Origin: an uncultured Erythrobacter sp.
Lineage (GTDB): Bacteria > Pseudomonadota > Alphaproteobacteria > Sphingomonadales > Sphingomonadaceae
DNA length: 21,027 nucleotides
Direction: 5' to 3'
Assembly: GCA_947258465.1 (NCBI GenBank)
Contig: CAMYIQ010000335.1
Coordinates: 1 to 21,027, forward strand
Shown: piece by piece, positions 7,431-15,515 of the stretch
Numbering within the stretch: position 1 is the first letter of the stretch
Layout of the letters: each line of letters starts with the position of its first letter
Made by a program: the position numbers and the translations under genes
The notes under the pieces: model-generated
Seen by the model: the letters and a program-made list of their open reading frames with translations, nothing else
What the model was told of the DNA's origin: nothing
Databases searched by the model: none

Positions 7431-8570
7431 ATGGACCTCGGGCTGTCCGATGAACAGAGAATGCTGCAGGATATGGTCCGCGACCTGTGCGAGGACCGGT
7501 TCCCGCTAACGGCGCTGCGTCGGCTCGAATCCGACGAAGATGGCTTGGATCGGGATTTCTGGAACGCCCTCGCCGATCAGGGGCTATGTGGTATCTCGAT
7601 CTCCGAGGCCCATGGCGGCCACGGTCTCGGCCTGCTGGAATGTGCCCTCGTGCACGAGCAGTTCGGCTATCATCTCGCGCAGTCTCCCCATCTCGCCAGC
7701 TCGGTCTTGGCTGCATCCTTCATCGAGGCGGCTGGCGACGATTCTCTGTCGGCGGCACTGTTGCCGGGAATCGCCGATGGCTCGCGCATCGTCGCGATCG
7801 CATCGAGCGAGGCGGGGAGGGGCGAGGACCTGAGCGACCAGCAGGCCGTGTTACGCCGCGATGCGAAGGGCGTGCGGATTTCGGGCACGAAACACTTCGT
7901 TTCCTTTGCCAGCATCGCAGACGATCTCATTGTTTTCGGTCGCGAGAAGCAAAGCGGCCGCATGCTCGCCCTGGCCGTATCCCCTGGATCCGATGGCATC
8001 ACTTTGCGCAGGCAGCAGACCATGGCGAGCGAGCCCTGTTTCGAAGTGCAATTCGAAGATGTTTTCGTCCCGTCTGAGCGGGTTTTCGCCGATGGCGCCG
8101 ATGCGGCGAATGCCTGGCGGGCGGCGATGTCCAAGGCCTGCGTCGCCATCGCCGCAGCCGCAACCGGCGCCGCGCGGCGGATTCACGAAATCAGCACCGC
8201 CTATGCCAAGGAACGCGAAGCCTTCGGCAAGCCGATCGGGGCATTTCAGGCCATCGCCCATTATCTCGCCGATGCAATCGTCGAGATCGAAGGCGCCCGT
8301 GTGCTCTATCGCAATGCGGCCTGGTTGCATGACGAGGCGCGGCCCTACGCGATGGAGGCGGCGATCGCGAAACTGCAGGCATGCAATATTTTCCGGCGGG
8401 CATCGGCTCTCGGCATCCAGGTGCATGGGGGGCTTGGCTACACGACCGAAGCGGACCCTCAGCTTTTCTTCCGCCGGGCCAAGCAATGGCAGATCCTCAA
8501 TGGCAGCGAGGCCTGGCTGACGGAGGAAATTTCCCGGTTGGACGACAGCAGGGAGAATGCGGGTGTTTGA
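7431..8570 (+). CDS. Acyl-CoA dehydrogenase family protein without an obvious catalytic base
   Basis: 379 residues, the usual ACAD length. It starts at the ATG giving MDLGLSDEQRML, with GAGG just upstream; a TTG 33 nt earlier is in frame but less likely. The FAD-binding REAFGKPIGAFQAIAHYLAD (262-281) and a VHGGLGYTTE segment (331-340) are clear. The usual catalytic glutamate of the EGT motif (MCAD Glu376) is N357 in ILNGSE, and the alternative isovaleryl-CoA-dehydrogenase-type glutamate on helix G is not visible in the 230-248 region. Steroid ACADs are often alpha2-beta2 heteromers with one subunit lacking the base, so this may be such a partner. It would pass electrons to ETF. Its gene overlaps the next one by 14 nt. 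Confidence 0.87.
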   Translation: MDLGLSDEQRMLQDMVRDLCEDRFPLTALRRLESDEDGLDRDFWNALADQGLCGISISEAHGGHGLGLLECALVHEQFGYHLAQSPHLASSVLAASFIEAAGDDSLSAALLPGIADGSRIVAIASSEAGRGEDLSDQQAVLRRDAKGVRISGTKHFVSFASIADDLIVFGREKQSGRMLALAVSPGSDGITLRRQQTMASEPCFEVQFEDVFVPSERVFADGADAANAWRAAMSKACVAIAAAATGAARRIHEISTAYAKEREAFGKPIGAFQAIAHYLADAIVEIEGARVLYRNAAWLHDEARPYAMEAAIAKLQACNIFRRASALGIQVHGGLGYTTEADPQLFFRRAKQWQILNGSEAWLTEEISRLDDSRENAGV

Positions 8571-9357
8571 GACACTCGATTATTCGGTCCGCGACGGCAT
8601 TGCCGAGTTGCGCCTTCAGCGCCCCGAACGGCGCAATGCGGTCAACCACCAGATGCATGTGGAATTGCCGCAAGCCTGGTCCGCAATCCGGCGTGACCCG
8701 CAGGTCGTCGTGGCGATTGTAACCGGGGCGGGGGGCAAGGCCTTCTGCACCGGCGCCGATCTTGCCGACCTCCCGCGTGTCGAGGAGAGCGATGGGCATG
8801 GCGCGATGGCCTGGACCGGCCTGCGGAACGATGTCTGGAAACCGGTGATCTGCGCGATCAACGGGCAGGTGGTCGGAGGGGGGCTGCATTTCGTAGCCGA
8901 TGCCGACATCGTCATCGCCAGCGATGAGGCGACGTTCTGCGATAGCCACGTCAGCAGCGGGCTGGTCGCCGGATTGGAGCCGGTGGCGCTGGCCCGCAAG
9001 ATTCCGCTCGAAGCGGTCTTGCGGCTGGCGCTGGTCGGGCGCGGCTATACCATGTCCGCCGCGCGCGCATGCGAGCTGGGCCTGGTCGGCGAAGTCGTCC
9101 CCGCACGTCAGGTGATGGAACGAGCGCGCGAACTCGCGGCGCTCATCGCAGCCAATTCCCCATCCGCGATGGCGAGGACCAAGCGGGCGATCTGGAGGTC
9201 GCTTGAGCTGCCGCTGTCGCAATCCCTGGACGCCGCCTGGGACGATATCGCGACGCACAACCGTGGACCCGACTTTCAGGAGGGGATCGACGCTTTTCTG
9301 GAGCGCCGCCCGCCTGAATGGGCCGCTTACGATCCCGAGGCGCACGATGACCGGTAA
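8557..9357 (+). CDS. Crotonase-family enoyl-CoA hydratase/isomerase with His/His in place of the Glu dyad
   Basis: 266 residues. Oxyanion-hole segments are KAFCTGADLADL (61-72) and GQVVGGGLHF (103-112). The positions of the two hydratase glutamates are H111 and H131, exactly 20 residues apart as in rat ECH, so normal hydratase chemistry is doubtful. The CDSHVSSGLVAG stretch resembles the DPHVAIGLVAG of the minus-strand crotonase, suggesting a shared subfamily. Start choice: ATG at 8557 is given, but GTG at 8563 has a better-spaced GGGAG ribosome-binding site (8551-8555). Either start lies inside the end of the ACAD gene. It could be an isomerase, a ring hydrolase or a CoA-ester thioesterase-like enzyme. 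Confidence 0.87.
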   Translation: MRVFETLDYSVRDGIAELRLQRPERRNAVNHQMHVELPQAWSAIRRDPQVVVAIVTGAGGKAFCTGADLADLPRVEESDGHGAMAWTGLRNDVWKPVICAINGQVVGGGLHFVADADIVIASDEATFCDSHVSSGLVAGLEPVALARKIPLEAVLRLALVGRGYTMSAARACELGLVGEVVPARQVMERARELAALIAANSPSAMARTKRAIWRSLELPLSQSLDAAWDDIATHNRGPDFQEGIDAFLERRPPEWAAYDPEAHDDR

Positions 9358-10108
9358 ACGGCAGGTCGAGGTTGACAGGATCGGGAAGACGGGGGTTATC
9401 CGTCTCGACCGGCCCGACGTGCTCAACGCCTATACGCCCGACATGGGGGACGAGCTGGTCGACGCATTCCGCACCCTGGCGTCCGACAGCGAGGTCTGCG
9501 CCATCGTCCTGACCGGCACGGGCAGGGCCTTTTGTGTCGGCGCCGATCGCAACTTCCTGAACGGTGAGAAGGGGCAGAACGGGCTGAGGCTCGGCGAAGA
9601 GGATTTCATCGGCGGGTTCGCCACCGAACTGCTGACGATCGCCAAGCCGACCATCGCGGCGATCAACGGCAAGGCAGTCGGGCTTGGCTGCACCATGCTG
9701 CTGCCGCTCGACTTCCGGATCGCCGCGGACAGCGCAAGTTTCTCGTTCCCCTTCGCCCGTCTCGGCCTGATGCCGGGAATGGGATCGACCTTCCTGCTGC
9801 CCAGGATCGTCGGGGATGTCGCCGCGCGCGAAATCATGTTCGGCAGCGCGGTTCTGGATAGCGGGGCCGCCCTGCGGGCCGGGCTGATCGGCGAAGTGGT
9901 CGCGGACGATCGGTTGCAGGATGCGGCCATGCGGCTCGCAGCCACATTCGAAACCGCCGACACGGCAACGCTGGCGGCGATCAAATCCACCCTCAACGGC
10001 GCCGCCGTCCGGGCGATGAACATCGCGGTCGAAACCGAACTGCGCAAGGCGCGCGAATGCCTTGCCGCGCGATCGGCCACGCACAAGCAGGAACCCATCC
10101 CGACATGA
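9347..10108 (+). CDS. Crotonase-family protein, PaaG-like isomerase/hydrolase candidate
   Basis: 253 residues starting MTGKRQVEVDRIG; the start overlaps the preceding crotonase gene by 11 nt. It has NAYTP near the N-terminus, an oxyanion hole of AFCVGAD (61-67) and KAVGLGCTML (109-118), and a SFPFARLGLMPGMGSTFLLP segment (133-152). That segment resembles the PaaG/enoyl-CoA isomerase type, which also lacks both hydratase glutamates. Here the glutamate positions are T116 and F136, and the aspartate that PaaG carries after GLIP is G144. Carbon-carbon double-bond migration or ring-opening hydrolysis are candidate roles. Confidence 0.86.
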   Translation: MTGKRQVEVDRIGKTGVIRLDRPDVLNAYTPDMGDELVDAFRTLASDSEVCAIVLTGTGRAFCVGADRNFLNGEKGQNGLRLGEEDFIGGFATELLTIAKPTIAAINGKAVGLGCTMLLPLDFRIAADSASFSFPFARLGLMPGMGSTFLLPRIVGDVAAREIMFGSAVLDSGAALRAGLIGEVVADDRLQDAAMRLAATFETADTATLAAIKSTLNGAAVRAMNIAVETELRKARECLAARSATHKQEPIPT

Positions 10109-10575
10109 CGAACGATACGATTCGGTACGACGATCTCGACGCCTTGACGCAACGTGTGGGGGGCGAGTTCGGGGCGTGGAGCCCTGCCATCGAAGTGCCC
10201 CAGCGCATGATCGACGAATTCGCCGAAATGACCGGCGATCACCAGTGGATTCATGTCGATCCCGCACGGGCTGCCGAAACGCCTCTCGGAACCACGATTG
10301 CGCATGGCTTCCTGATTCTGGCGCTTTCCAGCGTGATCAAGAACAGTTCCGACCTGGCCATAGTCGGTTATGGCAGCGCTCTGAATTACGGGCTCGACAA
10401 TGTCCGGTTCGTGTCGCCCGTGCCCTCGGGGGCACGGATACACGGCCGAACGAAAGTCGCGGCGGTGGCCGAGGAAAAAGGCGGCACCATGCTGACCGTG
10501 AGCGTCGCGATCCATGTGATCGGTTCCGAAAAACCAGCGGTCTGCTTCGACTGGAAGCTGCTGTACCGGGCATGA
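10105..10575 (+). CDS. R-specific enoyl-CoA hydratase (PhaJ/MaoC type)
   Basis: 156 residues, single hot-dog domain of canonical (R)-hydratase type. The catalytic motif is MTGDHQWIHVD (42-52) with D45 and H50, followed by TIAHGFLILAL (64-74) and the NYGLDNVRFVSPV strand typical of the family. It should hydrate a trans-2-enoyl-CoA to an (R)-3-hydroxyacyl-CoA, a natural substrate for the MFE-2-like SDR further along this operon. Translation is coupled by an ATGA overlap with the preceding crotonase gene. Unlike the first two MaoC genes of the operon, it looks complete on its own. Confidence 0.88.
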   Translation: MTNDTIRYDDLDALTQRVGGEFGAWSPAIEVPQRMIDEFAEMTGDHQWIHVDPARAAETPLGTTIAHGFLILALSSVIKNSSDLAIVGYGSALNYGLDNVRFVSPVPSGARIHGRTKVAAVAEEKGGTMLTVSVAIHVIGSEKPAVCFDWKLLYRA

Positions 10576-10579
10576 GCCG

Positions 10580-11053
10580 ATGATCGAAAGCATACCCCTT
10601 CCGATCGTGGACGATCCCGTCGACCGGGCTTTCTGGCAAGGTTGCGACGAAGGGCGGCTGTTGGTCCAGACCTGCACGCAATGCGGGCACCGCCAACACC
10701 CGCCCCGAGCGATGTGTCCCGCCTGTCGCTCGATGGAGCTGGGCTGGCAGGAATGCGCGCCGACCGGGCAGTTGTGGTCCTACGTGGTGCCGCACCCGCC
10801 GCTGCTCCCCGCCTTCGCCCCGCTCGCCCCCTATATCGTGGGGCTGATCATACCCGATGGGTTGCCGGGGATAAGGATGGTGGGGGCGATCGTCGCCTCC
10901 GCGGAAGAAGGCATCGGTTCGGTCGCGCCGGCCGAGATCGCGATCGGCGACCGGATGCGCCTCACATTTGTTCGATTGGCGGAGGATGTCGCTCTGCCCT
11001 GCTGGGTCCCGGATGCGGCCTGCGCCCCCTCGGAAAGGGAAGAAAAGCCATGA
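10580..11053 (+). CDS. DUF35 / OB-fold zinc-ribbon protein, likely aldolase partner subunit
   Basis: 157 residues. An N-terminal rubredoxin-like zinc ribbon has C32-x2-C35 and C46-x2-C49, followed by an OB-fold domain (about 55-145) with the characteristic WSYVVPHPPL and PYIVGLI strands. DUF35 proteins associate with thiolase-superfamily proteins; in Mycobacterium and Thermomonospora the DUF35 domain of ChsH2 is needed by the retro-aldolase Ltp2. Here it is a free-standing gene, not fused to a MaoC domain, and an Ltp2-like gene lies 5.3 kb downstream in the same operon. It starts 4 nt after the PhaJ-like gene and overlaps the dioxygenase gene by 4 nt. Confidence 0.86.
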   Translation: MIESIPLPIVDDPVDRAFWQGCDEGRLLVQTCTQCGHRQHPPRAMCPACRSMELGWQECAPTGQLWSYVVPHPPLLPAFAPLAPYIVGLIIPDGLPGIRMVGAIVASAEEGIGSVAPAEIAIGDRMRLTFVRLAEDVALPCWVPDAACAPSEREEKP

Positions 11054-12033
11054 ATATCAAATCGCTCGGATATGTGGGTGTCGGCACGGCGAATCCCGGT
11101 GCCTGGCGGGATTTCGCGGTCGAGGTGCTTGGCATGATGCCTGCCCGCGCCGTGCCTGGCGAAGGCTGGGGCGAGCCGGGGCAGCCGCGCCCCGACACAG
11201 GGCGGCCCGAAGGGGTTGCCGAGGATGGATCGGCCTATCTCAAGATGGACGAACGCCAATGGCGCGTGGCGGTCCACAGAAGCGAGGAAGACGGCAAACT
11301 GCTCTATTTCGGGCTTGAACTGGACGGGCATCTCGAACTGGCGGCTGCGGTGGCGGAATTGCGCGCCGAAGGCGTCGAGGTGCGCGAGGGAACGCCTGCG
11401 GAGGCCCTGGCGCGGGCGGTGACGGGGATCGCCTATTGTGCCGACCCGTCCGGGAACCAGCTCGAACTCTATTACGGCCCGACGACCGACTACAATTTCG
11501 CGTCCCCAGTGCCAGATCTCAAATTCGTCGCTGGGGCGCTGGGCGTCGGGCACTTCAATCTCTTCGTCGACGATCAGGATAAGTGCTTCGATTTCTATAC
11601 GCGTGTGCTCGGCTTCAAGCTGTCCGATTACATCCGCTTCGGTCCCGATGCAGCGCTGCAGTTCCTGCGCTGCAATGCCCGCCATCACAGCATCGCCATG
11701 GTCGATATGGGGGCAGGCAACGTGCTTCAGCACATGCTCGTCGAAATGAGAGATATCGACGATGTCGGAAAGACGCTGGACCGCGCGAAGCGATATGGCC
11801 TCGATGTGGTCAGCACGCTCGGACGGCACCGGAACGATGGCATGCTCTCGTTCTATATGCGCGCGCCGGGCGGGTTCGATGTCGAGGTCGGCTGCGGGGG
11901 CAAATTGCTCGATGAAAGCTGGTCGCCGAACGAATTCTGCGAAGGCGATGTGTGGGGGCATGACGGACTTGTCGAAGCCGTGGTCGAGGCCAGCGAAACG
12001 GCGCGGGCACGGATGCAAGCGGCAGCGTCATGA
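11050..12033 (+). CDS. edcB: Two-domain type I extradiol ring-cleavage dioxygenase (EdcB/OecC-like, 4-hydroxyestrone 4,5-dioxygenase candidate)
   Basis: 327 residues with two vicinal-oxygen-chelate domains (about 1-142 and 163-285). All active-site residues of BphC-type enzymes are present at nearly constant offset: iron ligands H168, H228 and E279 (BphC 146, 210, 260), with H213, H260 and Y269 matching BphC His195, His241 and Tyr250. It would cleave a catechol next to one hydroxyl using Fe(II) and O2. The N-terminal domain has a Gly/Pro-rich insertion (about 37-55). The overlap by ATGA with the 2-oxoacid oxidoreductase gene strongly suggests that the meta-cleavage product goes straight to that enzyme, as proposed for 4-hydroxyestrone in Caenibius (EdcB) and KC8 (OecC). 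Enzyme class is certain; the estrogen substrate is inference. Confidence 0.85.
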   Translation: MNIKSLGYVGVGTANPGAWRDFAVEVLGMMPARAVPGEGWGEPGQPRPDTGRPEGVAEDGSAYLKMDERQWRVAVHRSEEDGKLLYFGLELDGHLELAAAVAELRAEGVEVREGTPAEALARAVTGIAYCADPSGNQLELYYGPTTDYNFASPVPDLKFVAGALGVGHFNLFVDDQDKCFDFYTRVLGFKLSDYIRFGPDAALQFLRCNARHHSIAMVDMGAGNVLQHMLVEMRDIDDVGKTLDRAKRYGLDVVSTLGRHRNDGMLSFYMRAPGGFDVEVGCGGKLLDESWSPNEFCEGDVWGHDGLVEAVVEASETARARMQAAAS

Positions 12034-15000
12034 CCAAAACAAGTATCGACTTGGAGTATCGGCTCGAAGACCGGTACACCCAGCGTTCGGGGCGCGTGTT
12101 CCTGTCGGGATCGCAAGCGCTTGTCCGCCTGCCGCTGATGCAGCGCCAGCGCGACGTTGAGGCCGGGCTCAATACTGCGGGTTTCATATCGGGTTACACC
12201 GGGTCGCCGCTCGGTGGATACGACATCGCGCTCAATCAGGTGCCCGAACTTCTCGAAGAGCACCGCATCCATTTCGAGCCGGGGATCAACGAGGATCTCG
12301 GCGCTACCGCCGTTTGGGGTTCGCAGCAGGTCGGCCTGTTCGGCAATGCGCGTTATGACGGCGTTTTCGGCATCTGGTACGGCAAGGGTCCGGGCGTGGA
12401 CCGTTCGGGCGACGCGCTGAAGCACGGGAGCTATTCGGGTTCCGCGCCCAATGGCGGCGTGCTGGTCCTCGCCGGGGACGACCATGGTGCGAAATCGTCC
12501 ACCACGGCCCATCAGAGCGACCACGCCTTCATCCATTTCGGGATGCCCTATCTGAACCCGTCATCGGTTCAGGACTACCTCGATCTAGGCCTCCACGGCT
12601 TCGCCATGTCGCGCCATTCGGGCTGCTGGATCGGGATGAAATGCGTTACCGATATTATCGAAAGCAGCGCATCGGTCGATATCGATCCGACCCGGCCGTC
12701 GATCACGCTTCCGGAGGGGAATGGCGACGGACTGGCCGCGCGTTGGGGCGTCCCGGCTCTTGCCGCCGAAGACCGCCAGTACAACCAGCGCATTCCCGCG
12801 CTGCTCGAATATGTCAGACTCAACCGGCTCAACCGGGAAGTGGTTTCGGCACCCTCCCGCACTCTGGGTATCGTGACGAGCGGCAAGGCCTATCTCGACG
12901 TCATGCAGGCGCTCGAGGACCTCGGTCTCGATGCTGCGCGGTGCTCGGAACTGGGCGTCTCGGTGTTCAAGGTGGCAATGCCCTGGCCGTTGGAGCCTGA
13001 AACGCTTTGCGAGTTTGCCGAAGGGCATCGCGAGATACTGGTGATCGAGGAAAAACGCCCGGTGATCGAAGACCAGATCGCCAGCCTCTTCGTCAACCGC
13101 CCCAATGCACCGCTGCTGACTGGCAAGACAGGCCCGGACGGGTTGCCGCTGGTCTCGGCGGTGGGCGAGACGACCCCGCTCGTCGCTGCGCGGTCGATCG
13201 CTGCAAGACTCATCGCTTTGACCGGAGATGACGGCCTCCGCGCGGCGCTGGATGGTCTGAAGGCGGAAAGCGCGCCTCCGGCTCTCCCAGCGGCCACGCT
13301 GGCCCGAATGCCGAGCTTCTGTGCCGGTTGCCCGCACAACCGGTCGACCAAAGTGCCCGATGGCAGTGTCGCCTTCGGCGGTATCGGTTGCCACGGTATG
13401 GCCACCTTCCTGCCCGAGCGGAACACGCCGACTCTGTTCCAGATGGGCGGCGAAGGCGCGCCGTGGATCGGCATATCGCCCTTCACCGGCACCGATCATA
13501 TCTTCCAGAACCTGGGGGACGGGACCTATTATCACTCGGGCTTGCTCGCCATTCGTGCGGCTGCCGCCGCAGGCGTCAACATCACTTACAAAATCCTCGC
13601 CAACGATGCGATCGCGATGACGGGCGGGCAGGAAATCGCAGGCCAGATGCGGGTCGATACGTTGAGCCGGCAGATCCACGCCGAAGGTGTCAAAGCGATT
13701 GCCGTCGTTTCCGACGAACCCGATACCTATCCACCGGATGCAAGCTTCGCACCGGGGACCACGATCCATCACCGCGACGAGATGGACGCCGTCCAGCGCC
13801 GGATGCGCGATACGCCGGGCGTGACGGCGATCATCTACGATCAGAACTGCGCCACCGAATTGCGCCGCCGGCGAAAGCGGGGGCTGGCGCCCGACCCGCA
13901 AGCGCGGCCCTTCATCAACACCCGCGTATGCGAAGGCTGCGGCGATTGTTCGGTGCAGTCGAATTGCATCGCGCTGGAGCCTGTCGAGACTCGCTTCGGG
14001 CGCAAGCGCCGCGTCAACCAGTCGGCCTGCAACAAGGATTTTTCCTGCACCGACGGCTATTGCCCCAGCTTCGTCGTCGTGAATGGCGGTCAGCCGCGCA
14101 AGCGGTCGGATGGGCAACAGGACTACAAGCAGCACGTGGCTGCCCTGCCGACGCCTCGCGCCGCATCGACCGACACGCCGTTCAGCCTGCTGGTGACCGG
14201 TATCGGTGGGGCGGGCGTGGTCACGCTGGGGGCGATCCTCGGCATGGCGGCGCATTTGGAAGGCAAGGGGGCGTCGGTCCTCGACGTCACCGGCCTGGCG
14301 CAGCGCAACGGCCCCGTGACCAGCCATGTGAAGGTCGCCAGTTCGCCCCAAATACTCAAGACGAGCAGGATCGGCCGCGCCGATCTGGTGATCGGCAGCG
14401 ACATGGTGGTAACGGCATCGGCCGATGTGCTCGGGCGGATGCGCAAGCGGACCACGAAAGCCGTGGTCAACAGCCGCGTGGCGCCCACTTCGGACTTTGC
14501 GACCAACCCCGATCTCGATCTCGGCACGGGCGAGATGGAACGGGCTATCGCGCAACGCTCCGCCGATTCCGAGTTCATCGAAGCCGGGCGGTTGGCCTAT
14601 GCGCTGACGGGAAACGAAGTGGCGGCCAATCTCATGCTGGTGGGGTTTGCGGCGCAGCGCGGATGGCTGCCGGTTTCGCTCGACGCTCTCGATCGCGCCA
14701 TCCAATTGAACGGTGCCGCCGTCGAGATGAACCGTGCTTCCGTGGCCTGGGGGCGCTTGCTCGCGCATGATCCGGCTCTCGTGGCGGAGCTTGTCGCGGC
14801 GAAGAATACCGCCGATCCGCAGCCTGTGTCGCTCGACGATCTGGTCGCCGACTATGCGCAGGAGCTGGAAGCCTATCAGGACCGGGCTTACGCGCAGCGA
14901 TATGTCGATCTCGTAGCGCAAGTGCGCGCTGCAGAAAGCGCCTTGGCCGGGACCGATGGCCGCCTCGCGACCGCTGTGGCCCGATATTACTACAAGCTGC

Positions 15001-15515
15001 TGGCCTATAAGGACGAATACGAAGTCGCCCGCCATCTGAGCAGCGATGCATTTCGCGACGCGATCGCGGAAGAATTCGAAGGCGAATACTCGATCGAATT
15101 CCTCATGGCCCCGCCGATCCTGCAGCGGCGCGATCCGGTTACCGGGCGTTATCCCAAACGCCGGTTCGGTAGCTGGATATTGCCCGCGCTGAAGCTGCTA
15201 TCCCGCTTCAAGCGCCTGCGCGGCACCCCTTTCGATCCGTTCGGCTATGCGGCCCATCGCAAAATGGAACGGGGGCTCATCGCGCAATATGAAAGCGACA
15301 TCGCCATGGCGATCGAGCGGTTGGACGCCGAGCGATACAAAGCTGCGACCGAGATCGCGAGCTGGCCGGAACTCGTGCGCGGATACGACACGGTGAAGGA
15401 CGAGCATATCGCGGCGCTGGATGAGAAGCGCGACCGGCTGCTCGCAAGTCTGTCCGATCCCGTGGCCGCTGCGCCATTGCGCATCGCCGCTGACAAGAAG
15501 GAAAAAGTGTCATGA
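12030..15515 (+). CDS. edcC: Single-chain indolepyruvate/2-oxoacid:ferredoxin oxidoreductase (EdcC-like)
   Basis: 1161 residues, the long fused IorAB type. Order: N-terminal pyrimidine-binding domain with GYTGSPLGGYD (55-65); FCAGCPHN (430-437); thiamine-diphosphate domain with GDG (496-498) and ILAND; an Fe-S segment with Cys 634, 637, 640, 646, 667, 673 and 678; the gamma domain beginning LLVTGIGGAGVV (720-731) and containing LAQRNGPVTSH; and a C-terminal DUF6537-type domain (about 930-1130). It catalyses oxidative decarboxylation of a 2-oxoacid with CoA to an acyl-CoA, CO2 and reduced ferredoxin. Downstream of an extradiol dioxygenase this fits conversion of a meta-cleavage 2-oxoacid to its CoA ester, the role I recall for EdcC in estradiol degradation. 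No ferredoxin gene is nearby. It overlaps both neighbouring genes by 4 nt. Confidence 0.88.
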   Translation: MTKTSIDLEYRLEDRYTQRSGRVFLSGSQALVRLPLMQRQRDVEAGLNTAGFISGYTGSPLGGYDIALNQVPELLEEHRIHFEPGINEDLGATAVWGSQQVGLFGNARYDGVFGIWYGKGPGVDRSGDALKHGSYSGSAPNGGVLVLAGDDHGAKSSTTAHQSDHAFIHFGMPYLNPSSVQDYLDLGLHGFAMSRHSGCWIGMKCVTDIIESSASVDIDPTRPSITLPEGNGDGLAARWGVPALAAEDRQYNQRIPALLEYVRLNRLNREVVSAPSRTLGIVTSGKAYLDVMQALEDLGLDAARCSELGVSVFKVAMPWPLEPETLCEFAEGHREILVIEEKRPVIEDQIASLFVNRPNAPLLTGKTGPDGLPLVSAVGETTPLVAARSIAARLIALTGDDGLRAALDGLKAESAPPALPAATLARMPSFCAGCPHNRSTKVPDGSVAFGGIGCHGMATFLPERNTPTLFQMGGEGAPWIGISPFTGTDHIFQNLGDGTYYHSGLLAIRAAAAAGVNITYKILANDAIAMTGGQEIAGQMRVDTLSRQIHAEGVKAIAVVSDEPDTYPPDASFAPGTTIHHRDEMDAVQRRMRDTPGVTAIIYDQNCATELRRRRKRGLAPDPQARPFINTRVCEGCGDCSVQSNCIALEPVETRFGRKRRVNQSACNKDFSCTDGYCPSFVVVNGGQPRKRSDGQQDYKQHVAALPTPRAASTDTPFSLLVTGIGGAGVVTLGAILGMAAHLEGKGASVLDVTGLAQRNGPVTSHVKVASSPQILKTSRIGRADLVIGSDMVVTASADVLGRMRKRTTKAVVNSRVAPTSDFATNPDLDLGTGEMERAIAQRSADSEFIEAGRLAYALTGNEVAANLMLVGFAAQRGWLPVSLDALDRAIQLNGAAVEMNRASVAWGRLLAHDPALVAELVAAKNTADPQPVSLDDLVADYAQELEAYQDRAYAQRYVDLVAQVRAAESALAGTDGRLATAVARYYYKLLAYKDEYEVARHLSSDAFRDAIAEEFEGEYSIEFLMAPPILQRRDPVTGRYPKRRFGSWILPALKLLSRFKRLRGTPFDPFGYAAHRKMERGLIAQYESDIAMAIERLDAERYKAATEIASWPELVRGYDTVKDEHIAALDEKRDRLLASLSDPVAAAPLRIAADKKEKVS

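Noticed and set aside
9143..10677. Long minus-strand open frames (374 and 415 codons)
   Set aside because: Antisense to the crotonase and PhaJ-like genes, low-complexity Arg/Ser/Pro composition, no motifs.
10642..11049. Upstream extension of the dioxygenase reading frame
   Set aside because: This part is the DUF35 gene in another frame; the ATG at 11050 gives the normal VOC N-terminus and a 4-nt overlap typical of this operon.
12585..15035. 816-codon open frame on the minus strand
   Set aside because: Lies wholly antisense to the 2-oxoacid oxidoreductase gene; composition is Arg/His/Asp-rich with no recognisable domain, a shadow of GC-rich codon usage.
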